A program made the position numbers and the translations under genes. Below, one piece after another: positions 15,623-23,732 of a DNA stretch of 36,152 nucleotides. The DNA is from Oribacterium sp. (GTDB lineage Bacteria; Bacillota_A; Clostridia; Lachnospirales; Lachnospiraceae), in contig JAGAXP010000272.1 of assembly GCA_017940955.1 (NCBI GenBank), forward strand, positions 1-36,152, written 5' to 3'. Position 1 is the first letter of the stretch. Each line of letters begins with the position of its first letter. A model generated the notes under the pieces. That model searched no databases, was not told the DNA's origin, and was given only the letters and a program-made list of their open reading frames with translations.

Positions 15623-16804
15623 ATGACTATCAACGAATTAAGAGAAAAGAGAGCAAAGCTGTGGAATACGATGGAAGGCTTCCTCGATACCCACAGAACA
15701 GACAAGGGTGTGCTTTCCGCAGAAGACGATGCCACCTACAGTAATATGGAGTCTGACCTTGATGCGCTTACAAACGAAATCCATCGCATGGAGAGACGTG
15801 ACGCACATGAGGCAGAGCTTTCCAAGGCTGTAAGCGATACGCTCACCGCAAGACCTGAAAAGAGTGTTGTTCCTGAGAAGCAGGGTCGTGCGTCCAATGC
15901 GTATGCAGAGGACTTCGGCAGACACCTTCGCGGCAAGCAGCTCATTCACAATGTCCTTTCTGAAGGAGTGGATGCAGACGGCGGCTACCTCGTACCGGAG
16001 GAGTTCGAGCGTCAGATCGTATCCGCACTTGATGATGAGAACGTTGTAAGAAAACTTGCAAAGGTGATCACTACACAGCACGAGCGTAAGATTCCTATCG
16101 CGACCGGACATTCTACTGCACAGTGGACTGCAGAGAATGCTGCCTATACCGAGAGCAATCCTTCTTTCGGTCAGAAGCAGATCGATGCGTTCAAGCTTAC
16201 CGATCTTTGCAGGGTTTCCATTGAGCTTCTTCAGGATTCCGCGTTTGATATCGAGGGATATCTTCGTGACGAGTTTGCCAGAGCCTTCGGTATTGCAGAG
16301 GAGCAGGCTTTCTGCGTAGGAACCGGTTCCGGTCAGCCTACGGGTATCTTTACCGCAAATGGCGGTCAGGTCGGTGTTACTGCGGCTGCAAATAACGCTA
16401 TTACTGCTGATGAGCTTATCAGCCTTGTATATGCGCTTAAGAGCCCTTACCGCAGAAACGCTAAGTTCCTCATGAACGATGCGACTATCTCTGCTATCAG
16501 AAAGCTCAAGGACGGCAACGGTGTATACCTCTGGCAGCCTTCGCTTCAGGCAGGTGAGCCGGATAAGCTTCTGGGTTATGACCTTTACACAAGTCCTTAT
16601 GTTCCTACAATGGCATCTTCCGCATACACTGTTGCATTTGGCGATTTCAAGAACTACTGGATCGGCGACCGTGCAGGAAGAACTGTACAGAGACTGAACG
16701 AGCTTTACGCTACCAACGGCCAGATCGGCTATGTCGCAACCGAGCGTGTTGACGGTAAGGTCATTCTTACCGAAGGTATCCAGCTCCTTCAGATGAAGGC
16801 ATAA
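15623..16804 (+). CDS. Major capsid protein (HK97 fold)
   Basis: A 393-residue HK97-family capsid protein. The first 100 residues or so form a charged coiled-coil delta domain (INELREKRAKLWNTMEGF, then LTNEIHRMERRD), expected to be removed by the upstream protease. The shell domain follows (GGYLVPEEFERQIV near 123, QDSAFDIEGYLRDEFARAFG near 207, GTGSGQPTGI near 236). The codon use is smoother than in neighbouring genes, as expected for a highly expressed protein. AAGGAGG precedes the ATG. Confidence 0.93.
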   Translation: MTINELREKRAKLWNTMEGFLDTHRTDKGVLSAEDDATYSNMESDLDALTNEIHRMERRDAHEAELSKAVSDTLTARPEKSVVPEKQGRASNAYAEDFGRHLRGKQLIHNVLSEGVDADGGYLVPEEFERQIVSALDDENVVRKLAKVITTQHERKIPIATGHSTAQWTAENAAYTESNPSFGQKQIDAFKLTDLCRVSIELLQDSAFDIEGYLRDEFARAFGIAEEQAFCVGTGSGQPTGIFTANGGQVGVTAAANNAITADELISLVYALKSPYRRNAKFLMNDATISAIRKLKDGNGVYLWQPSLQAGEPDKLLGYDLYTSPYVPTMASSAYTVAFGDFKNYWIGDRAGRTVQRLNELYATNGQIGYVATERVDGKVILTEGIQLLQMKA

Positions 16805-16817
16805 GGAGGGGACGGCT

Positions 16818-17489
16818 ATGAGTGATTACAATGCAAAAAACTATACCGAACAGGGTGGCGAAGTCACTCATATCGGTGGTGTTCTGGAGTTCGGGGATGG
16901 TGCGTCCATCTCCGGATTTCCCGGTGCTGAAAACCAGGCAGCGGTTACCGGAAATCAGGTAAAGGATGTGAAGGATGCATTTAATGCGCTTCTGATCGGA
17001 CTCAAGAATGCCGGTGTAATGATTCCTGATGATTGGAATGTATCAGTACTGGCTTGTCCCACTCCGGCTTCGATGCCGACAAGCGAGACAGCAGCTAACA
17101 GTGGTCATGCAACAGTAAGCATTGACGGCTCTGCAATCACTATCACACTCGACTGTGAAGTTAAAGATCTTGTCGTTGCTGATCACGGGGAAACCTGGGG
17201 CAAGCATAAATGGCTTGGCTTCGGTATCCGTACAGGGCTTGGTTCCGTTGTTGGCATCAAGTTTACCGATGATACCGGGGCATCTGCATTCCTTACCGAG
17301 GGTGACGCAACAGAGGCTGAAGCACTGGGGCTTTCCGCAGGCGATTTTGTTCTTTACATCAAGGCTGAAGATGCCAAGTATCTTGTCGGAGAAAAGCATT
17401 TTACCTTGTGGGCTGATGGCTATGCGGAGACTGCATTCACGATGACAATAGTGGAAACTCCTTCTGCGGAGGATGACACTGAGGAATAA
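16818..17489 (+). CDS. Head fibre / decoration protein (Phage_fiber_2 type)
   Basis: A 223-residue protein. Its start (MSDYNAKNYTEQGG, then FGDGASISGFPGAENQA and a helical VTGNQVKDVKDAFNALL) resembles the head fibre family typified by phi29 gp8.5. The C-terminal half (from about residue 95) is Thr/Ala-rich and beta-like, consistent with an immunoglobulin-like fold that decorates the capsid surface. It lies directly after the capsid gene. Such proteins usually aid stability or attachment to carbohydrate; here that is inference. Confidence 0.8.
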   Translation: MSDYNAKNYTEQGGEVTHIGGVLEFGDGASISGFPGAENQAAVTGNQVKDVKDAFNALLIGLKNAGVMIPDDWNVSVLACPTPASMPTSETAANSGHATVSIDGSAITITLDCEVKDLVVADHGETWGKHKWLGFGIRTGLGSVVGIKFTDDTGASAFLTEGDATEAEALGLSAGDFVLYIKAEDAKYLVGEKHFTLWADGYAETAFTMTIVETPSAEDDTEE

Positions 17490-17495
17490 GCTGTG

Positions 17496-17528
17496 TGGCG
17501 GTGGGAAGTTCCTGCCGCCATATCTTTT
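17496..17528 (+). terminator. Terminator-like hairpin after the head genes
   Basis: TGGCGG (17496-17501) pairs with CCGCCA (17515-17520), with a smaller inner GGGA/TCC pairing, and is followed by TATCTTTT. It could partially end transcripts after the abundant head proteins and so lower expression of the connector genes. Confidence 0.5.
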
Positions 17529-17543
17529 GTGAGGTGAGGCTTT

Positions 17544-17819
17544 ATGATCGTTACTCTTGAAGAAATGAAGGGCTATCTTCGTGTGGATACCTCAGACGAT
17601 GACGAGCTTATAACCGGGATGATAACAGCTGCCGAAAAGCAGTGCATGGATATCCTGCGTACAGATGACGAGACGGAGCTTTCCTCTGTGGAGAACGGTA
17701 AGCTTGCGGTCATGTTTGTGACTGCATATCTCTACGAACACAGGGAGGAGGCTGACCACCATGCTATGAATCTGACGCTTCGGGCTCTGTTATTCGGAAG
17801 TCGGGAGGTGGAGTTCTGA
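17544..17819 (+). CDS. Head-tail connector (HK97 gp6-like)
   Basis: A 91-residue helical protein with the family pattern VTLEEMKGYLRVDTSDDDEL followed by an AAEKQCMDIL helix and a C-terminal helix. It matches the Phage_connect_1 / gp6-like proteins, which form a ring below the portal. Its stop overlaps the next start by one base (TGATG), so translation is coupled. Confidence 0.85.
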   Translation: MIVTLEEMKGYLRVDTSDDDELITGMITAAEKQCMDILRTDDETELSSVENGKLAVMFVTAYLYEHREEADHHAMNLTLRALLFGSREVEF

Positions 17820-18154
17820 TGGATGTAGCAGCATTAAATGTACGGATAACATTTCAGATGAATGAAACCATCGTTGATAAATACGGAAATCACAAGAATA
17901 CCTGGACAGATTATTTCTCATGCTATGCGACGCTTGGCGGAGAGACGGGTCAGGAACAGGCTGTTGTTGGTGAGACCGTTGAAAATACCGAGGCGAACTT
18001 TACTGTCAGGTATTCATCTGAGACGGCGGTGATCACTTCCACGAAATACAGGATCCTCTATGCCGGTGAACTCTACGATATCATCGCGGTTGACCATCTG
18101 AATATGAAAAAGCATGCATTGAAGTTCAAATGCAGGAAGGTGAGGCGGTCATGA
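17819..18154 (+). CDS. Head-tail joining / head closure protein (SPP1 gp16-like)
   Basis: A 111-residue beta-rich protein. The start (NVRITFQMNETIVDKYGNHK, WTDYFSCYATLGG) and the end (KYRILYAGELYDIIAVDHL) match the head-tail joining family that closes the filled head. It sits in the standard position, overlaps the next gene by four bases (ATGA) and is coupled to it. Confidence 0.85.
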   Translation: MDVAALNVRITFQMNETIVDKYGNHKNTWTDYFSCYATLGGETGQEQAVVGETVENTEANFTVRYSSETAVITSTKYRILYAGELYDIIAVDHLNMKKHALKFKCRKVRRS

Positions 18155-18540
18155 GTACTCAGACAGTAAGAGTTGACCAGCTTGCTGATGCTGTGATGAA
18201 GGGGCTTGAAGACTATGCAAAACTTGCTGTAAACGACTTAAAGACCGATGTCCAGAAAGCGGGCAAGAAGGTCAAGGAACAGATCGAGTCTACAGCTCCC
18301 AGGGACACAGGGAAATATGCAAAAAGCTGGGCGGTAAAAAAGGTGAAGGAAACGTCGGATTCGATTGAGATTGTAGTACATTCCAAGACCAGATATCAGC
18401 TGACGCATCTGCTGGAGTTTGGGCATGCGAAAAGGGGAGGCGGCAGGGTTGCCGCAAGACCGCATATAGCAGCGGCTGAACAGGCTGGAATGGAGCAGCT
18501 TCAAAGAGATATCGAGCGCGACCTTCGGAAAGGTGGATAG
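18151..18540 (+). CDS. HK97 gp10-like head-tail / neck protein
   Basis: A 129-residue protein of the HK97-gp10-like family: AGKKVKEQIESTAPRDTGKYAKSW near 35-57, HLLEFGHAKRGGGRVAARPHI near 82-102 and a final helix. The family forms part of the neck or tail-completion ring. I chose the ATG at 18151, which overlaps the previous stop. An earlier in-frame ATG at 18130 lacks a ribosome site. Confidence 0.85.
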   Translation: MSTQTVRVDQLADAVMKGLEDYAKLAVNDLKTDVQKAGKKVKEQIESTAPRDTGKYAKSWAVKKVKETSDSIEIVVHSKTRYQLTHLLEFGHAKRGGGRVAARPHIAAAEQAGMEQLQRDIERDLRKGG

Positions 18541-18541
18541 C

Positions 18542-18859
18542 ATGACACATGAAGAAGTCATGCAGATGCTTGACGAGACAGGGATACCTTACGCATACGA
18601 CCATTTTGCCGAAGGGGAGTCACCTGATCCGCCATTCATCTGTTTTTTATTTCCCGGTTCAGATAATTTCTCGGCGGACAACATTGTATATGCCACATTC
18701 GAGAATCTGAACATTGAACTTTATACCGATGAAAAGGATCCGGAGCTTGAAACGTCTGTTGAGGCTGTCTTAACAGAGCATGAACTGTTCTGGCAGAAAT
18801 CAGAGGTGTGGATTGAATCAGAAAAACTATACGAAGTGCTGTACCAGATGACGGTATAG
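18542..18859 (+). CDS. Tail terminator-like protein
   Basis: A 105-residue acidic protein. Position (after gp10-like, before the tail tube) and size fit the tail terminator or tail-completion slot. The motif FENLNIELYTDEKDPELE near 60-77 is typical of proteins placed here in Firmicutes siphophages, often annotated only as hypothetical. The ATG at 18542 has AAGGTGG 6 bases upstream; a GTG at 18533 lies within that site. The functional call rests on gene order. Confidence 0.7.
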   Translation: MTHEEVMQMLDETGIPYAYDHFAEGESPDPPFICFLFPGSDNFSADNIVYATFENLNIELYTDEKDPELETSVEAVLTEHELFWQKSEVWIESEKLYEVLYQMTV

Positions 18860-18877
18860 CGGAAAGAGAGGTTAATT

Positions 18878-19738
18878 ATGTCGAGTACGAATAACAAGGT
18901 GAAGTTCGGCCTTAAGAACTGCCATTACGCGAAGGCTACCCTTGATCCGGATACCAATGCCGTGACATTTGGTACGCCTGTAGCGATTCCCGGAGCAGTG
19001 AATCTGTCGCTGGATCCGGAGGGTGATACGGAGCCGTTTTATGCGGACGATATGGTGTATTACACCACTGTGGCCAATAATGGATATTCGGGAGACTTGG
19101 AGATTGCGCTTATTCCGGAGAGCTTCCGCAAGGATATCCTGAAGGAAACAGAAGATGCCAACGGTGTGCTTGTGGAGGATTCCACGGTGGAGCCGGAGCA
19201 CTTTGCATTGCTCTTTGAGTTTTCCGGTGACAAGAAAAAGATCAGACACTGCATGTATTACTGTACTGCAGCAAGACCGACCATCGAGGGCAAGACCAAT
19301 GAGGACAGCAAGGAAGTTCAGACGGAAAAGCTGGAGCTTACAGCGACTCCTTTGCCGAACGGTCTTGTAAAGGTGAAGACCGGAGCTAATACTTCCGAGG
19401 CTGTTTACAACGGATGGTATTCCAATGTTTATCAGACGGAAAGTGCACAGGTATCGGCGGTGCTTTCGGGCATCACGATCGGTAGTCTGGAACTGAATCC
19501 GGCATTTTCTGCAGATACAACAAGCTATACTGCTGAGACGGAAAACGATGAGGATGCAGTATCGGCATCAGCGGCAAGCGGAACAGTCGTAACCATTCTG
19601 GTAAACGGTGTAGCTCATACCAGCGGAAATGACGCGACCTGGGAGACCGGTACCAATACGGTGACTGTGATCGCGAGCAAGACCGGTTGTACCAGTACGG
19701 CTTATACCGTGACGGTAATGAAGACAGGACAGGGTTGA
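18878..19738 (+). CDS. Major tail (tube) protein with C-terminal Ig-like domain
   Basis: A 286-residue tail tube protein of the phi13 type: KFGLKNCHYA at the start, AIPGAVNLSLDPEGD near 48-62, NGYSGDLEIALIP near 78, RPTIEGKTNEDSKEVQTEKLEL near 145. Residues 1-200 form the tube. Residues 200-286 (LSGITIGSLELNPAFSADTT, SYTAETEN, then NTVTVIASKTG) are a cadherin-like/Big-type beta-sandwich that would project from the tail surface, probably for weak cell binding. Expressed from the late operon, followed by a terminator-like hairpin. Confidence 0.9.
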   Translation: MSSTNNKVKFGLKNCHYAKATLDPDTNAVTFGTPVAIPGAVNLSLDPEGDTEPFYADDMVYYTTVANNGYSGDLEIALIPESFRKDILKETEDANGVLVEDSTVEPEHFALLFEFSGDKKKIRHCMYYCTAARPTIEGKTNEDSKEVQTEKLELTATPLPNGLVKVKTGANTSEAVYNGWYSNVYQTESAQVSAVLSGITIGSLELNPAFSADTTSYTAETENDEDAVSASAASGTVVTILVNGVAHTSGNDATWETGTNTVTVIASKTGCTSTAYTVTVMKTGQG

Positions 19739-19745
19739 TAGTGGC

Positions 19746-19774
19746 GGGCAGGGCTTAAGGGCTCTGCCCATTTT
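19746..19774 (+). terminator. Terminator-like hairpin after the tail tube gene
   Basis: GGGCAG (19746-19751) pairs with CTGCCC (19764-19769) around GGCTTAAGGGCT, followed by ATTTTC. A partial terminator here would favour tube over chaperone and tape measure, which are needed in fewer copies. Confidence 0.5.
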
Positions 19775-19792
19775 CACGATAGGAGGTAAATC

Positions 19793-20173
19793 ATGGCTCT
19801 TACAAAGACTTTGAAAATTGACGGGAAGGATGTGACTTTCAGAGCATCGGCAGCAATCCCGAGGTTATACAGGAACAGATTTCACAGAGACATTTACAAG
19901 GATCTGAGGGATCTTCAGAAAAGCGTTGATGGAGAAAATCCGGAAGAATCCACACTTGATTCATTTTCTCTCGAATTGTTCGAGGATATCAGTTACATCA
20001 TGGCGAAGCATGCAGATCCTTCAAGGGTTCCTGATTCGCCAGATGAATGGCTGGATCAGTTTGGTACCTTCTCAATCTATCAGGTGCTTCCACAGATTAT
20101 TGAACTGTGGGGACTGAATGTACAGACACAGGTTGAGAGTAAAAAAAACTTCGACCAACTGACCGGGAAATGA
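19793..20173 (+). CDS. Tail assembly chaperone, short form (G-like)
   Basis: A 126-residue protein in the chaperone slot between tube and tape measure. The start (LKIDGKDVTFRASAAIPRLYRNRF) and the middle (FEDISYIMAKHADPS, SPDEWLDQFGTFSIYQVLPQIIELW) match Firmicutes tail assembly chaperones. A slippery A-AAA-AAC lies in the correct phase at 20143-20149, just before the stop. A -1 slip there would join it to the downstream frame, giving a product of about 182 residues. Strong AGGAGG upstream. Confidence 0.82.
   Translation: MALTKTLKIDGKDVTFRASAAIPRLYRNRFHRDIYKDLRDLQKSVDGENPEESTLDSFSLELFEDISYIMAKHADPSRVPDSPDEWLDQFGTFSIYQVLPQIIELWGLNVQTQVESKKNFDQLTGK
20143..20149 (+). other. Programmed -1 ribosomal frameshift site (A-AAA-AAC)
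   Basis: The heptamer follows the X-XXY-YYZ rule in the chaperone frame (codons AAA 20144-20146 and AAC 20147-20149) and is part of a run of eight A. After slipping, reading continues from CTT at 20149 without a stop up to 20340, encoding a typical chaperone T-domain. Confidence 0.8.
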
Positions 20174-20340
20174 CAACGCCCCTCCTTTTATTAAGGGCGG
20201 TGCAGCTTGGCGTACATATCAGCGAGATGGATCTTCTGACTATCGGAGAAATCAATGATATGTACACTGAAATGGAAAGAGATGAGACACCGGAGGCATT
20301 CAGCCGTATTCCGGTACAAAGTGATTTTGATAATTTCTGA
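20170..20340 (+). CDS. Tail assembly chaperone, frameshift extension (T-like)
   Basis: This 56-codon frame overlaps the chaperone stop by ATGA and reads MTTPLLLLRAVQLG, then VHISEMDLLTIGEINDMYTE and a short tail. The GEIND-type motif is typical of the T part of G/GT tail chaperones. The open frame actually extends back to the slippery site at 20149, so the natural product is most likely a -1 fusion with the 126-residue chaperone (119 + 63 residues). Independent starting at the ATG at 20170 is possible but has no good ribosome site. Confidence 0.75.
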   Translation: MTTPLLLLRAVQLGVHISEMDLLTIGEINDMYTEMERDETPEAFSRIPVQSDFDNF

Positions 20341-20375
20341 TGCAAAGGAGTGGCGTTATGCTGCTCCTTTTTGCA
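20341..20375 (+). other. Hairpin between chaperone and tape measure genes
   Basis: TGCAAAGGAG (20341-20350) pairs with CTCCTTTTTGCA (20364-20375), apart from a two-base bulge, around a 13-base loop. It lies immediately after the T-frame stop. It looks like a terminator or attenuator stem, but the T-run is inside the stem, so its effect is unclear. Confidence 0.4.
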
Positions 20376-20396
20376 GCGGGGGAAGGAACTTAAAGC

Positions 20397-23357
20397 ATGG
20401 CCGGAAGGATTCAGGGCATCACCGTCGAGATCGGCGGCGATACAACCAAATTGCAGACTGCCCTGAAGGGCGTAAATAATGAAATAAAGAATACCCAGAG
20501 CCAGCTGCGTGATGTCGATAAGCTCCTGAAACTTGATCCGGGGAATACAGAGCTGCTTGCGCAGAAGCACAGGCTCCTGGGAGATGCCGTAAAGGAAACA
20601 AAGGATAAGCTGGAAACACTTAAAACAGCAGCGGAACAGGCGAATACGGCACTTGCAAATGGTGAAATAACTCAGGCTCAGTATGATGGTCTTCAGCGTG
20701 AGATCGTTGAGACGGAGCAGAAGCTGAAGTCTTTGGAGGAACAGGCAAAACAGTCGGGTACAGCTCTGCAGGAGATAGCTGCAAAGGGCGAGAAGCTGAA
20801 GGCGGTTGGTGACAACATCAGTGATGTAGGAACGAAGCTTCTTCCTGTGACTGTGGGTGTTACAGCTCTGGGAACGGCTGCGGTAAAGACGGCAGCGGAC
20901 TTTGATTCTGCTATGAGTAAGGTTGCGGCAGTATCCGGAGCAACGGGAGAAGATCTCGATAAACTGAGGGATAAAGCCAGAGAGATGGGGAGTAAGACCA
21001 AGTTCTCTGCTTCCGAGGCGGCGGAAGCCATGAACTATATGGCGATGGCCGGTTGGAAGACAGAGGATATGCTTTCCGGTATCGAGGGTGTCATGAATTT
21101 GGCAGCGGCTTCTGGTGAGGATCTGGCTACCACTTCCGATATCGTGACGGATGCTCTTACTGCGTTCGGGTTATCGGCTAAGGATTCCGGGCATTTTGCG
21201 GATATACTGGCAGCGGCTTCGAGCAATGCAAATACGAATGTCTCCATGATGGGCGAGACATTCAAATATTGCGCTCCGATTGCCGGAGCCTTGGGATTCT
21301 CTGCGGAGGATACGGCGGAAGCGATCGGTCTAATGGCTAATTCCGGTATCAAGGGTTCTCAGGCAGGTACCGCTTTAAGAACCATCATGAACAATCTGTC
21401 TGGAGATGTGAAAATCTGTGGGTCATCCATCGGAGAAGTTACGGTTGCTACAACAAATGCGGACGGTTCAATGAGGAATCTGTCGGATATCCTGGCTGAC
21501 TGTAGAACGGCTTTTGCAGGGCTTACAGAATCTGAAAAAGCCCAGGCAGCGGAGAGTCTGGTTGGAAAGAACGCGATGTCCGGATTTCTGGCTTTGATGA
21601 ACGCCGGAGAAGGGGATATCAACAAGCTTTCATCTGCGATCGAGAACTGTGACGGATGTGCAGCCGGAATGGCTGAGACCATGAATAATAATTTGGAGGG
21701 TCAGCTGACAATCCTGAAGTCACAGCTTCAGGAGCTGGCCATTTCTTTTGGAGAGATGCTGATGCCTGCGATCAGGACGATCGTGGGTTGGATTCAGAAG
21801 TTGGTGGACTGGCTAAACTCGATGGATGAAGGTACGAGGAAGGTGATCAATACTGTTGCGCTTGTAGCAGCGGCTTTGGGACCGGTACTTATCATCGTCG
21901 GAAAGGTTATCTCAGCTATTGGAACGATCATGACTATAGTTCCGAAGCTGGCAGGTATCATCAATGCAGCGAAAGGTGTGTTTGCGGCTTTCAATGCGGT
22001 ATGTGCGGCGAACCCGTATGTGCTGATCATAGCGGCAATTGTGGCTTTGGTGGCAGCATTCATCTATCTATGGAATAACTGTGAGGAGTTTAGGCAGTTT
22101 TGGATTGATCTTTGGGAAGGTATAAAAGAGATAGCGATTGCTGTATGGGAAGGATTGAAATCATTCTTTACTGCGGCGTGGGAAGCCATCAAGACTACGG
22201 CAGAGACGGTATGGAACGGGATAAAGGATTTCTTCTCAGGATTGTGGGAGGGGATAAAAAACATATTCTCAACTGTTGTTACTGCGATATCTACATTCCT
22301 GACCAATGCCTGGAATGCAATCAAGAATACGGTGACAACGGTCTGGAATGCCGTTTCGACATTCTTTACCACGATCTGGAACGGCATTAAGACGGTTTTC
22401 ACTACTATTGTTAACGCAATCTCCACATTCCTGACGAATGCCTGGAATGCGATCAAGACAGCGGTGACTACGGCCTGGAATGCAATATCAACCTTCTTTA
22501 CGACGATATGGAATACCATTAAGAATACCTTCACGACAGTTATTACGGCGATCAGTACCTTCCTGACTACGGCATGGACAGCGATCCAGAATACGGTGAC
22601 AACGGTCTGGACAGCAATATCGAATTTCTTCACGACCATCTGGAATGGTATTAAGACCGGTATAACCAATGCCGTTAATGCGATCAAGAACACGATCACG
22701 ACGGTATGGAACAGTATAAAGAACACGGTGACTTCCGTGGGAAATGCCATTAAGTCGGCAGTGACAACAGTCTGGACGAACATCACTTCTGCCGTGAAGA
22801 ATGCGATGAGCAATGTGTTCAGTGCGGTAAAGAGCGGATTTGCCAATGTGAAGGATCATATCACAGGGCTTGCATCGCAGGCATTTAACTGGGGCAAGGA
22901 TCTAATCATGGGCATCGTGAACGGTATCAAGTCCTGCATCAGCGCTGTAGGTGACGCAGTTTCATCGGTAGCGGACAAGATTAAGAGCTTCCTGCATTTC
23001 TCGGTACCGGATGAAGGGCCTCTGACAGATTATGAAAGCTGGATGCCGGACTTTATCGACGGACTGGCCAAGGGCATTGAAAAGAGCCGGGGTATGATTG
23101 ATAAGGCGATGGAAGGCATTACCGGAGATATGATCATTTCTCCGAAGGTGCTTGCTGCGGAGGGAAGCCTTGCAGCTGGCTCCGGTGCGAACAGTGCAGA
23201 TCTGATCGCCGGAATAAGTAAGGCGATGAATATGGCTCTGGCAGCAGGCGGTTCCGGTGGGGACATCGTGATTCCGGTTTATATCGGCGGTGACATGATC
23301 GATGAGATTGTGGTTACGGCTCAGCAGAGGATGAATTTAAGATCAGGAGGCAGGTAA
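20397..23357 (+). CDS. Tape measure protein
   Basis: A 986-residue tail length protein. Residues 1-140 are a coiled coil (LQTALKGVNNEIKNTQSQL, LKLDPGNTELLAQK). Residues 150-400 match the PhageMin_Tail core (ADFDSAMSKVAAVSGATGED, AAEAMNYMAMAGWKTEDML, LMANSGIKGSQAGTALRTIM). Two hydrophobic helices lie near 475-505 and 535-560. From about 565 to 810 there is an 11-residue Trp/Phe repeat. By the usual rule of about 0.15 nm per residue the tail would be about 150 nm. It lies in the tail lumen and is ejected ahead of DNA. Confidence 0.94.
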   Translation: MAGRIQGITVEIGGDTTKLQTALKGVNNEIKNTQSQLRDVDKLLKLDPGNTELLAQKHRLLGDAVKETKDKLETLKTAAEQANTALANGEITQAQYDGLQREIVETEQKLKSLEEQAKQSGTALQEIAAKGEKLKAVGDNISDVGTKLLPVTVGVTALGTAAVKTAADFDSAMSKVAAVSGATGEDLDKLRDKAREMGSKTKFSASEAAEAMNYMAMAGWKTEDMLSGIEGVMNLAAASGEDLATTSDIVTDALTAFGLSAKDSGHFADILAAASSNANTNVSMMGETFKYCAPIAGALGFSAEDTAEAIGLMANSGIKGSQAGTALRTIMNNLSGDVKICGSSIGEVTVATTNADGSMRNLSDILADCRTAFAGLTESEKAQAAESLVGKNAMSGFLALMNAGEGDINKLSSAIENCDGCAAGMAETMNNNLEGQLTILKSQLQELAISFGEMLMPAIRTIVGWIQKLVDWLNSMDEGTRKVINTVALVAAALGPVLIIVGKVISAIGTIMTIVPKLAGIINAAKGVFAAFNAVCAANPYVLIIAAIVALVAAFIYLWNNCEEFRQFWIDLWEGIKEIAIAVWEGLKSFFTAAWEAIKTTAETVWNGIKDFFSGLWEGIKNIFSTVVTAISTFLTNAWNAIKNTVTTVWNAVSTFFTTIWNGIKTVFTTIVNAISTFLTNAWNAIKTAVTTAWNAISTFFTTIWNTIKNTFTTVITAISTFLTTAWTAIQNTVTTVWTAISNFFTTIWNGIKTGITNAVNAIKNTITTVWNSIKNTVTSVGNAIKSAVTTVWTNITSAVKNAMSNVFSAVKSGFANVKDHITGLASQAFNWGKDLIMGIVNGIKSCISAVGDAVSSVADKIKSFLHFSVPDEGPLTDYESWMPDFIDGLAKGIEKSRGMIDKAMEGITGDMIISPKVLAAEGSLAAGSGANSADLIAGISKAMNMALAAGGSGGDIVIPVYIGGDMIDEIVVTAQQRMNLRSGGR
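22260..22830 (+). repeat. In-frame 33-bp-period Trp/Phe repeats of the tape measure gene
   Basis: Units of about 11 residues of the form AI(S/K)xFxxxxW (for example TAISTFLTNAW, NAIKNTVTTVW, NAVSTFFTTIW) recur here and continue, degraded, to either side. At DNA level units such as ATTCCTGAC.AATGCCTGGAATGC are almost repeated at 22292 and 22424. They match the Trp-containing 11-residue repeats known in tape measure proteins and could change number by recombination, altering tail length. Confidence 0.8.
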
Positions 23358-23358
23358 G

Positions 23359-23721
23359 ATGGCTCATTTACAGTACTTGGTTTTTAACAATGAGAACGTA
23401 CCGATGCCTGCCTCTTATTCCGTGAATCTGTCGGATGTGGAGGCGGACAGCGGCGGAACAACGGAAGCAGGAACTACCCAGAGAGATGTGGTCAGAGAAG
23501 GCGTGGTAGAGATCAGTGTGAGCTTTCGGGTATCAAAGAGATGGCTGAACAAGTTTTCGGTGTATAAGAAGCTATCAAGCATCAATGTGGGATATCTGGA
23601 TACGGCTACAAGCAATATTGTGACCACGCAGATGTATATCGACGGGTATCAGGTGAAGCTTGTTTCTGATACATCGTATGGATCGCTCTGGGAGGTATCC
23701 TTCACGCTGAAAGAGTTTTAA
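23359..23721 (+). CDS. Tail tip / distal tail-like hypothetical protein
   Basis: A 120-residue beta-rich protein that starts one base after the tape measure stop. The end (YGSLWEVSFTLKEF) and the pattern of beta strands recall small distal tail proteins, and the position between tape measure and baseplate hub supports that. The family is not one I can name with certainty. The ribosome site GGAGG is inside the tape measure end. Confidence 0.6.
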   Translation: MAHLQYLVFNNENVPMPASYSVNLSDVEADSGGTTEAGTTQRDVVREGVVEISVSFRVSKRWLNKFSVYKKLSSINVGYLDTATSNIVTTQMYIDGYQVKLVSDTSYGSLWEVSFTLKEF

Positions 23722-23732
23722 GGAGGGCGTTT

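Noticed and set aside
22260..22830. Regular spaced repeats considered as a CRISPR array
   Set aside because: They are in frame, lack identical repeats with unique spacers, and encode the known tape measure Trp repeat.
22064..22846. A 260-codon minus-strand frame opposite the tape measure repeats
   Set aside because: Its repetitive Val/Ile/Phe sequence is just the complement of the Trp/Phe repeat; no ribosome site.
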